Assembly: GCA_035264765.1 (NCBI GenBank)
Contig: DATFPQ010000141.1
Location: 1-11,698 of the forward strand
DNA: 11,698 bases
Direction of reading: 5' to 3'
Origin: DATFPQ01 sp035264765
Lineage (GTDB): Bacteria; Actinomycetota; Actinomycetes; Actinomycetales; Angustibacteraceae
Shown here in pieces: positions 5,584 to 11,698 of this stretch. Made by a program: the position numbers and the translations under genes. Each line of letters starts with the position of its first letter. Position 1 is the stretch's first letter. The notes under the pieces are model-generated. The model did not search any database and was not told the origin of the DNA. It worked only from the letters and a program-made list of their open reading frames with translations.

Positions 5584-8500
5584 GACGGCTCCTCGGCCGG
5601 GCGGCGAGTGTCGGCCACGCGGGCGATGGCGGCGTCGAGCGCGGCATCGACCCGGGCGCTGCGCCGGCGGAAGCCCAGGTACTGCCGGGCGAGCGCTGCG
5701 ATCTGCTCGGGACTGCGGCTCAGTGTGTCCGCGCGGATCCAGGCGACGACCGCGTCCAGCTCGGCGTCGGTGTACCCCTCGACGGGCAGTCCCGGGCGGA
5801 CCGCGGGACGGTTCCCGGACCGCACCCCCTGCTGCGCTCTGGCCGGGACCGGCGGCCGGTCGAGGTCCCATCGCACGTTCTGCCACCCCGAAACGTCCGG
5901 CAGCAGCGCACCCGCGCGGCGCCGGCGCTCGCGCCCAGCTGCGGCCCGCACCACGGCGACCACGCGCGCGACCTCGCGGGCCGGGTCGCGGAACACATCC
6001 GTGCTCCACAACCGCAGATGGGTCCAGCCCAGCCGCTCCAGATGCTGCACCCGGAGCCGGTCGCGGTCGCGGGTCGAGGTCATGGCGGCGTACGCGGGGC
6101 CGTCGCCCTCGACCGCGACAAGCAACGGTCCGCCGTCCTCCCCCACAGCAAGGTCCACCGGAACCGCGGACGCGCCGTAACGCTCGACCACCCGCAGCCC
6201 CTCAGCACGGAGCCGGTCGGCCAGGTCGCGCAGCAGTGCGTCCGGCGCGGGACCCTCGGGTGCGCCGTAGTCCGCAGCACCCCGCTCCGCTGCCGAGCGG
6301 GCTGCGGCCCGATCCGACGTCGACTGGTCCACTGCCGCGCCCACCGACGCGGCCCGATCCGACGCCGCCCGATCCGACGCCGCCCGATCCGACGCGGCCC
6401 GATCCGACGCGGCCCGATCCGACGCCGCCCGTTCCGACGCCGAGCGGTCCGCTGCTCCGCCGTCCGATGCAGCGCCCTCCGAGCCAGCCCGATCCGATGC
6501 GCGACCGTCCGACGTAGCCACGTTCGCTGGCCCGCCGCCCGCAGCGCCGCCGTGCGATGCCGACCGCTCGAACCCGACGGCGACCGCGGGCCCACCCGCG
6601 GCCGCGTACGCGAGTAGGTCGCGCAGCAGCCGGGGACCCACCCCGGACAACCGCGCCGGGTCGAGGTCCTCCGGCCCGAAGGACGCCACGACCGTCATCC
6701 GGCGCCGAGCCCGCGTCGTGGCCACGGCCAGCCGGCGCTCCCCGCCGGGCTCGCTGAGCGGCCCGAACCGATGCAGGACGCGCCCGTGCGGCGTCCGCCC
6801 GAACCCGACCGTCAACAGCACCGCGTCGCGAGTGTCGCCCTGCGCCTCGTCCACCGACTTGATCAGCAGCGGCTCGGGGACGCCCGACGCGCCGCCCCGG
6901 TTCAGGGTGACGGCGAGCTCCGGCGCCTTCGCCAGCGCCAGCCGCAGGGCCTCCCGGACGTTCTCGGCGTGACGGCGCCCGAGCGTCACCACGCCCAGCG
7001 ACTCGCGCGGACGGGTCCGGGCGTGCTCCAGCACCAGCTCGACGACGCGCGCGACCTCGGCCTCGGTGCTCTCGACGGCGTCCGCGCCCGGAGCCAGGAC
7101 GCCCGTTCCCTGCACGAGGTCCAGCCGCACGGCCGCCGAGCCGCCGGACTCGTCCTCAGCTGACGCCGGCGCGCCGGCCGCGGGGACTGTCAACAGGCCG
7201 GCGTCATAAAAGTACTCGTTGGCGAACGCGACCAGCCCCTCGTCCAGGGCCCGGTACTGCGTCCGCAGCCGCGCCACGGGAAGCACGGGGGCCAGCACGT
7301 CGAGCAGCGAGTCCGCGCCCGCCCCCGGCTGCGGCTCCGGCTCGGAGCCGTCTGGCTCGACCGCCACGGTCCATTGCGTGGGGCGCAGCTGCCGATCGTC
7401 ACCGACGACGACGACCTGGCGTGCACGCGACAGCGCCGGGACCGCCTCGGCCGCCGACAGCTGCGACGCCTCGTCGACCACGACGACGTCGAAGGTCTGC
7501 CCCGGTGCCAGAACCTCCGGAACCGTGAGCGGGCTCAGCGCCCAACAGGGGGTGGCTGCGGCCAGGACGTCGGGACTGCGACGCGCGAGGTCCAGCAGCG
7601 AGTGGTGGCCGCGGACCCGGCCGGCCTCGGCTCGCAACAGTTGGGCCTGCTCGGGGTGCCGCTCCACCGACCGTGCCAGCCGCTCCGTGGTCGCCTGCCG
7701 CACCCGCGCCGCGCCCGCCGCGACGTGCTCGCGGTCGGCGGCGGCATACTCCAGGGCCAGCGTGCGTAGCAGCTCACCGTCGTGCTGCCCGTACCGCGGG
7801 TCGGTCGCTGCGACGTGCTGCAGCAGGGACGTCCACCAGACCAGCTCGAGCTCGGACCCGACGTCCTGGGCCGGCACACCCCTGCTCGCGAGGTCGACCA
7901 GCAGCGGCTCCAGCCCGGCGGCGCGGAGCCGTCCGCGCAGCCGCGCCGCGCGTGGCGCGATGGCAAGCGTTGACGAGCGTTCGCGCAGGATGGTCAGCCG
8001 CGACACCAGCGTCTCCAGGTCGGTGCCCATCAGGTCGGCACCCGCAGGCGTGCCTGCGAGGCGGTCTGCCAGCCAGGTGAGCGACCGCGCGGCCTCGGCG
8101 TACGCCTGCTGCGCCGACGCCAGCCCGGTGGGCACCCGGGGGCGGCCCCCGGGTCCAGACAGTTGCTGCCAGCGCTCGCGCTGGTCGTGGGCCAGCACCA
8201 GGGCGGCGTGCAGATCCTGGGGCGGCGGCCCCGGACGCAGCAGCGCACGGGCCTGGCGGACCAGCCGACGACGGTCCCACCAGTCCAGCCCGACGCCACG
8301 CTCATCGCGCCACTCCGCCGTCGCCGTGGCGGCCACCGTGTCCGCGAGCGAGGTGTCCCAGACCGACGTCGAGAAGACCTCGAGCGTCTGGCGCACCGAG
8401 GCCACCAGCGCAAGAGACTCGCCCCAGTCGGCGAGCGTCCCGCCCACCGGCAGCCCGGCGTCCTCAAGCACGGAGGAGACGCGCTGGCGGGCGCGGGGCA

Positions 8501-10001
8501 GCTTCGTCGCCACCAGGTCGGTGACCGTGCGAAGGGCCTGCTCGGCGTCGTCCGCGGTGGGCAGGTCGGCTCCGAACCACGGGTCGTCGTCCGGACCGAC
8601 GTCCAGCACCCCAGCCTCCGCCGCTGCCTGGAGCTCCTCGGCCAAGGCATCGAGCGCGGGCCGGGTCAGGCGGGTCAGGTCGTCCCCGCGAACTCGCACC
8701 CGCGAGCGCGGCGCCGGGCGGCGGACGGTCAGCGCCGCGAGGGCGAGCTGCGCGTCGTACGCGCTGACCCCCCAAGGGATCCGCGGCGCGTGCAGGGCCT
8801 CGACATGGCCAGAAAGGGCGTCCCGGCGCTCCTCGAGAATGGGCAGCAGCTGGTCCTCGTTCGGCTGCTCGCCGGCGTCCAACCGGTCCAGCCTGGCCGC
8901 GAGCGCGCGAGCCACCCGGCGCCGTCCGGACGTGCCCTCCGGCAGATGCAGCACCAGGTCGTCCAGGCCCACGGCCGCCAGCCGCGCCAGGACGCCCTCG
9001 ATCGCGGCCCGCTTCTGCGTCACGAGCAGCGTTCGCCGCCCGTCGAGGGCGAGCGCGGCGACCAGGCCGGCGATGGTCTGCGACCGTCCCGTGCCCGGCG
9101 GCGCCTGCACCACCAGGTGAGAGCCGGCGCGGACGGCGTCCAGGACGGCCTGCTGGTCGCGGTCGGCGTCGAGGACCACCACCTCATCTCGTGGGTCCGG
9201 ATCCGGCACGGACGCCGGAAGAGCACGGGCAGCGCCCGCGAGCGCCGTGGGGTCACCGGTGAGGGCCGCGACGACGTCGGAATCGGCGAGCGAGTCGGCC
9301 TGCTCGGCCAGGTCCGCCGTCAGCATGGAGGCCGCCGCCGAGAAAGTGCTGACCACGAGCCGCTGCTCGGCCCGGAAGCCAGGCACCTGCGCGCAGGCCG
9401 CGGCGACCCGGGCCAGAGCGGGGGCAGGATCGAAGCGGACGTCGGTGAGGGCCAGCGCGGCCACGGCATCGGCGTCCAGCTGGATGCCGTGCTCGGCGGC
9501 CAGGTCGTGGACCAGCGCCGGGTTGAGCTCGACGTCGTCTCCGAGGTCGACATCGAAGTCATCCGCCGCCGCGTCGCGGGGCCGCAGGACGCAGGAGCGC
9601 AGCAGTACGGGCGCGGCCGGAGCGGGTCCGGAAGTCGTCCAGGTGGCGATCCCCACGGCGAGCCAGCAGGCCGCGAGGCCTCGCTCGTCCGCTAGCTCGG
9701 TCGTCTTGGCCGAAATGGCGCGGGCCCGCCGCCGGGCGTCGGCTAGTGCGCCGGGTTCGCGGACGAGGTCGCTGAGCCGAGTCGGACGGCCGGCGAACAG
9801 CATCGCCAGCCCGCTCGGGTGTGCGTGGGTCAGGTCCAGCGTCCCCGACGACAGGTCGCGGTAGGCGCGAAGCCCGTCGTGGCCGCCAAGTCGGGACAGC
9901 CGGCCGGTCCAGTCCTCGACCGCGGAGGCGACGCGACGCTCGCGCGTCGGAACGTCGTCCGCTGAGGTGGTCGTCGGGGACGGGAGGTTCTGGTCGGCCA
10001 C
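5580..10001 (-). CDS. DUF4011-type SF1 helicase with C-terminal restriction-endonuclease-like domain
   Basis: 1473 aa. The N-terminal ~250 residues resemble DUF4011 (LAVGIATW, APVLLRSCVLRPRD, VELNPALVHDLAAEHGI). The SF1 motor follows: Walker A APPGTGRS at 300-307 with arginine (R306) where lysine is expected; a long helical insertion; motif II VVVVDEASQ with D843-E844; motif III GDDRQLRPTQW; TQYRALDEGL (motif IV); VDEAQGDTRD near 1050 (motif V); and AVATTRARRRM near 1090 (motif VI). This is an Upf1/Dna2-like set. Residues about 1159-1234 are an SDRAA repeat linker. Next is a PD-(D/E)xK-like domain (about 1254-1352) with D1283, E1298 and D1300 (VEGDG) and RDRDRLRVQHLERLGWTHLR, of the Vsr/DUF559 type. 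A tail (YTDAELDAVVAWIRAD) closes it. It is likely a DNA-acting ATPase-nuclease for defence or repair. Start: GTG at 10001, 7 nt after a TAGCGT -10 box. A longer frame to 10112 runs through an inverted repeat and is rejected. Confidence 0.88.
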   Translation of the reverse strand: MADQNLPSPTTTSADDVPTRERRVASAVEDWTGRLSRLGGHDGLRAYRDLSSGTLDLTHAHPSGLAMLFAGRPTRLSDLVREPGALADARRRARAISAKTTELADERGLAACWLAVGIATWTTSGPAPAAPVLLRSCVLRPRDAAADDFDVDLGDDVELNPALVHDLAAEHGIQLDADAVAALALTDVRFDPAPALARVAAACAQVPGFRAEQRLVVSTFSAAASMLTADLAEQADSLADSDVVAALTGDPTALAGAARALPASVPDPDPRDEVVVLDADRDQQAVLDAVRAGSHLVVQAPPGTGRSQTIAGLVAALALDGRRTLLVTQKRAAIEGVLARLAAVGLDDLVLHLPEGTSGRRRVARALAARLDRLDAGEQPNEDQLLPILEERRDALSGHVEALHAPRIPWGVSAYDAQLALAALTVRRPAPRSRVRVRGDDLTRLTRPALDALAEELQAAAEAGVLDVGPDDDPWFGADLPTADDAEQALRTVTDLVATKLPRARQRVSSVLEDAGLPVGGTLADWGESLALVASVRQTLEVFSTSVWDTSLADTVAATATAEWRDERGVGLDWWDRRRLVRQARALLRPGPPPQDLHAALVLAHDQRERWQQLSGPGGRPRVPTGLASAQQAYAEAARSLTWLADRLAGTPAGADLMGTDLETLVSRLTILRERSSTLAIAPRAARLRGRLRAAGLEPLLVDLASRGVPAQDVGSELELVWWTSLLQHVAATDPRYGQHDGELLRTLALEYAAADREHVAAGAARVRQATTERLARSVERHPEQAQLLRAEAGRVRGHHSLLDLARRSPDVLAAATPCWALSPLTVPEVLAPGQTFDVVVVDEASQLSAAEAVPALSRARQVVVVGDDRQLRPTQWTVAVEPDGSEPEPQPGAGADSLLDVLAPVLPVARLRTQYRALDEGLVAFANEYFYDAGLLTVPAAGAPASAEDESGGSAAVRLDLVQGTGVLAPGADAVESTEAEVARVVELVLEHARTRPRESLGVVTLGRRHAENVREALRLALAKAPELAVTLNRGGASGVPEPLLIKSVDEAQGDTRDAVLLTVGFGRTPHGRVLHRFGPLSEPGGERRLAVATTRARRRMTVVASFGPEDLDPARLSGVGPRLLRDLLAYAAAGGPAVAVGFERSASHGGAAGGGPANVATSDGRASDRAGSEGAASDGGAADRSASERAASDRAASDRAASDRAASDRAASDRAASVGAAVDQSTSDRAAARSAAERGAADYGAPEGPAPDALLRDLADRLRAEGLRVVERYGASAVPVDLAVGEDGGPLLVAVEGDGPAYAAMTSTRDRDRLRVQHLERLGWTHLRLWSTDVFRDPAREVARVVAVVRAAAGRERRRRAGALLPDVSGWQNVRWDLDRPPVPARAQQGVRSGNRPAVRPGLPVEGYTDAELDAVVAWIRADTLSRSPEQIAALARQYLGFRRRSARVDAALDAAIARVADTRRPAEEPS
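6301..6525 (-). repeat. 15-bp minisatellite inside the helicase gene (SDRAA repeats)
   Basis: A strict 15-nt period runs through 6301-6525, 15 units. The plus-strand unit is GACGC[C/G]GCCCGATCC; five units at 6346-6420 are identical except for one C/G position, and those on both sides are increasingly diverged. On the coding strand each unit gives S-D-R-A-A. Since 15 is a multiple of three, unit gain or loss keeps the frame. It codes the linker between helicase and nuclease-like domains. Confidence 0.95.
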
Positions 10002-10008
10002 GGCCCCC

Positions 10009-10014
10009 ACGCTA
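10009..10014 (-). promoter_or_regulatory. -10 box TAGCGT for the helicase, leaderless arrangement
   Basis: Read on the minus strand, TAGCGT is followed by 7 nt and the GTG at 10001. It fits TANNNT and the leaderless pattern of other genes here, and it decides the start codon. No clear -35 is seen; the 10-bp palindrome 10021-10030 falls in the spacer. Confidence 0.55.
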
Positions 10015-10020
10015 GTTCGT

Positions 10021-10030
10021 CGGTGCACCG
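10021..10030. promoter_or_regulatory. Palindrome CGGTGCACCG in the helicase promoter
   Basis: A perfect 10-bp palindrome placed between the -10 box of the helicase and its expected -35 region. The half-sites CGGTG/CACCG recur with a 2-nt spacer in the inverted repeat at 10074-10116, so all may bind one regulator. Confidence 0.5.
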
Positions 10031-10073
10031 GCCACTGCGGCGCCACCCGGGCGAAACGGGCCCGAACGTGGTT

Positions 10074-10116
10074 GACGGTGTGCACCGCGCAGGGGGGGCA
10101 AGCGGTGCACACCGTC
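10074..10116. promoter_or_regulatory. 15-bp-arm inverted repeat, candidate operator pair
   Basis: GACGGTGTGCACCGC (10074-10088) and GCGGTGCACACCGTC (10102-10116) are exact reverse complements with a 13-nt G-rich spacer. Each arm itself contains a dyad: CGGTG-TG-CACCG (10076-10087) and CGGTG-CA-CACCG (10103-10114). Dyad centres are 27 bp apart. A double operator is more likely than a terminator, because no gene ends here. Confidence 0.6.
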
Positions 10117-10312
10117 GAGGTAAAGAGTGCGCGTCCCCCCTTGCAACGTCAAGCAGAACGTAAAGAAATCGTCTGTGTCTCACCTCACTCGTCCCATGTC
10201 GGTGCTTGGATGCCCGATCCGCCACCGATTTCGTCAGATCTCCAGGATCGCCTGCATCTGGGCCGCCGCAGAGGTATGTCGCCGCCTGAAGGACGGGCGG
10301 TTCGGTGTCAGG

Positions 10313-10318
10313 GACAAT
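10313..10318 (+). promoter_or_regulatory. -10-like box GACAAT for the menJ-like gene
   Basis: GACAAT, then 6 nt, then GTG at 10325. It has the same spacing as the TAGGCT boxes of two other genes but deviates from TANNNT at the first base, so it is weaker evidence. There is no ribosome-binding site before the GTG, in line with a leaderless mRNA. Confidence 0.4.
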
Positions 10319-10324
10319 CACCGG

Positions 10325-11620
10325 GTGACCGAACCTCAGCAGGCGCCGGAGTCGCGGCGGGTGCCCCTCCAGGCCCCCGCCGCGCCGGCCCGCACCGACG
10401 TCCTGGTGGTCGGGGCCGGACCGGCCGGCTCGGCGGCCGCGGCCTGGGCGGCGCGTGCGGGGCTCGACGTCGTGCTCGCCGACCGGAGCGTCTTTCCGCG
10501 GGACAAGGCCTGCGGCGACGGCCTTACGCCGCGCGCGGTGGCCGAGCTGCGCCGCCTCGGTCTTGGCGAGTGGCTGCTCGGACGGGCCGCGAACTGGGGG
10601 CTGCGGGCGGCGGGCTTCGGGCAGGAGCTGTATCTCCCCTGGCCGGGTGGCTCGCTGCCCGCCTATGGCAGCGCCGTCCCGAGGACCGAGCTCGACGCCA
10701 CGGTCCGCGAGGCCGCCGTGACCGAAGGGGCAGTGCCGGTAGAGCAGGCGCGGGCGGTGGACGTCGAGCGGGACGGCGACCGAGTGACCGGCGTGGTCTT
10801 CCGACGGGGCTCACGGACCTTCACCATCGGCTGCAATCGGCTGGTGGTCGCCGACGGCGCGCGGTCGCAGCTGGGTCGGGTGCTGGGCCGGGAGTGGCAC
10901 CGCGACACGGCCTACGGCGTCGCGATTCGCGGCTACGCAAAGTCGTCCCGCAGTGACGACCCCTGGATCAGCTCGCACCTGGAGCTGCGCGGCGAGGACG
11001 ACGAGCTGCTCAGCGGGTACGGCTGGGTCTTCCCGTTGGCGGACGGCGAGGTGAACATCGGCGTTGGGACGCTGGCGACCGCGCGCCGGCCGGCCGACGT
11101 CGCACTGCGGCCACTGCTGGACGTCTACACGGAGCAGCGGCGCGAGGAGTGGGGGTTGGTCGGGGACGTCCGCGCCCCGGCGTCCGCGCTGCTGCCCATG
11201 GGCGGGGCCGTGTCTGGCGTGGCCGGCCGCAACTGGGGGCTGGTGGGCGACGCGGCAGGCTGCGTGAATCCGCTGAACGGCGAGGGCATCGACTACGGTC
11301 TCGAGACCGGGCGCCTGATCGCCGAGCTCCTGGGGGCCGGTGGGGACCTTTCCCCCGCATGGCCCGCGACATTGCGCGGTCACTACGGCGAGGCGTTCTC
11401 GGTGGCCCGGCGGCTGGCCAGCCTGATCACCGTGCCGGGCCTGCTGCCGGCCGCCGGGCCGGTGGGGATGCGCTCGCGCACGCTGATGAAACTGGCGCTG
11501 CGGGTCATGGGGAACCTGGTGAGCGACGAGGACCGGGACGCCGTGGCTCGCGTGTGGCGGGCCGCCGGCCGGCTGTCGTCCCGGTGGGACGCTCGGCCGC
11601 CGTTCGCTTCCGCTCGCTGA
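10325..11620 (+). CDS. menJ: Geranylgeranyl-reductase-family flavoprotein, menaquinone reductase (MenJ-like)
   Basis: 431 aa FAD-dependent reductase of the geranylgeranyl reductase/ChlP family. Motifs in order: GxGxxG as GAGPAG (30-35), FPRDKACGDGLTPRAVAEL (from 57), ADGARSQLGRVLGR, SDDPWISSHLELR, GYGWVFPLADGEVNIGVG, and the second FAD motif GDAAGCVNPLNGEGIDYG starting at G308. The whole order and many segments resemble M. tuberculosis MenJ (Rv0561c) as I remember it, down to a terminal RPPF. MenJ saturates one isoprene unit of menaquinone in the membrane. The protein has no clear membrane segment, so peripheral binding is expected. The GTG at 10325 is chosen from the leaderless -10-like box and the usual short N-terminus before the FAD strand; the frame is open upstream to 10127 without family similarity. 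No partner gene is visible before the window ends. Confidence 0.9.
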   Translation: MTEPQQAPESRRVPLQAPAAPARTDVLVVGAGPAGSAAAAWAARAGLDVVLADRSVFPRDKACGDGLTPRAVAELRRLGLGEWLLGRAANWGLRAAGFGQELYLPWPGGSLPAYGSAVPRTELDATVREAAVTEGAVPVEQARAVDVERDGDRVTGVVFRRGSRTFTIGCNRLVVADGARSQLGRVLGREWHRDTAYGVAIRGYAKSSRSDDPWISSHLELRGEDDELLSGYGWVFPLADGEVNIGVGTLATARRPADVALRPLLDVYTEQRREEWGLVGDVRAPASALLPMGGAVSGVAGRNWGLVGDAAGCVNPLNGEGIDYGLETGRLIAELLGAGGDLSPAWPATLRGHYGEAFSVARRLASLITVPGLLPAAGPVGMRSRTLMKLALRVMGNLVSDEDRDAVARVWRAAGRLSSRWDARPPFASAR

Positions 11621-11646
11621 GTCGCCACTCGTCGTCCGCCTCTCCA

Positions 11647-11688
11647 CGTACGCCCCTCGCCGTACGCCCCTCCACGTACGCCCCTCCT
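11647..11688. repeat. 14-bp tandem repeat after the menJ-like gene
   Basis: CGTACGCCCCTC occurs at 11647-11658, 11661-11672 and 11675-11686, exactly 14 nt apart, with differing 2-nt joints. It starts 27 nt after the menJ-like stop codon. CGTACG is palindromic. It may continue past the window edge in degenerate form (CTCGCCC). Function unknown. Confidence 0.8.
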
Positions 11689-11698
11689 CTCGCCCTTC

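Larger units (their letters stand above)
10002..10324. other. Divergent regulatory region between helicase and menJ-like genes
   Basis: 323 bp without a supported gene. It carries a leaderless -10 box for each flanking gene, one 10-bp palindrome near the helicase and a 15-bp-arm inverted repeat in its left third. The part from about 10117 to 10280 is lower in GC than the rest of the window (for example GTAAAGAAATCGTC near 10158) and may contain further promoter or binding sites that I cannot assign. Confidence 0.7.

Noticed and set aside
6301..6525. CRISPR-like regular repeats
   Set aside because: Units are 15 bp with no spacers and lie in frame inside a protein-coding gene.
5082..6617. Long plus-strand frame with Arg/Pro repeats (RRRPIRRRPIRR type)
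   Set aside because: It is the antisense reading of the helicase minisatellite and C-terminal region; composition is that of a high-GC shadow frame, and the minus strand carries recognisable domains.
10002..10112. Upstream extension of the helicase to an ATG at 10112
   Set aside because: It would translate the inverted repeat 10074-10116 and the -10 box; no family similarity there, while the GTG at 10001 has leaderless promoter spacing.
10127..10324. Upstream extension of the menJ-like gene
   Set aside because: Lower-GC sequence without the local third-position bias, no match to the family, and it would add 66 residues before the FAD-binding strand.

Overview
The window looks like chromosomal DNA of a very GC-rich actinobacterium. 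Third codon positions are almost all G or C, and the gene families are typical of that group: a MenJ-like menaquinone reductase, a serine-tailed FmdB protein and a DUF4011-type helicase. Several genes appear to be leaderless, with a TANNNT -10 box 6-7 nt before the start codon. I cannot name the genus. Gene content and codon use fit an ordinary chromosomal region. I see no transposase, integrase, tRNA, rRNA or CRISPR array.

Layout. Bases 1-443 (minus) hold the N-terminal part of an FAD-binding dehydrogenase that runs off the left edge. Divergent from it is a YajO-like aldo/keto reductase (552-1526). Two GC-rich hairpins separate this from a PhzF-family isomerase (1659-2504), then a short FmdB zinc-ribbon protein (2604-2966), an MTA phosphorylase (3062-3880) and a CpaB-like SAF-domain membrane protein (3887-4663), all on plus. 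A 449-bp convergent gap follows, with a perfect 20-bp-arm palindrome. The minus strand then carries a 1473-aa DUF4011/SF1 helicase with a C-terminal nuclease-like domain (10001-5580) and a coupled 156-aa protein (5583-5113) that overlaps its stop codon. A 323-bp divergent regulatory region with three CGGTG/CACCG dyads separates the helicase from a MenJ-like reductase (10325-11620). The window ends in a 14-bp tandem repeat.

How the parts work together. The clearest regulatory story is the zinc-ribbon gene. A near-perfect CIRCE element (HrcA operator) overlaps its -10 box, which places it in the heat-shock/chaperone regulon, as for the M. tuberculosis homologue Rv0991c (Ruc). The MTA phosphorylase and SAF protein probably form a two-gene transcript. 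The helicase and its small partner form a translationally coupled pair whose architecture (DUF4011, SF1 helicase, restriction-like nuclease) recalls single-gene phage-defence proteins of the Hhe type. Its Walker A lysine is replaced by arginine and a 15-bp minisatellite builds the linker before the nuclease domain. This pair is the best candidate for something under-described. The remaining metabolic genes are ordinary.
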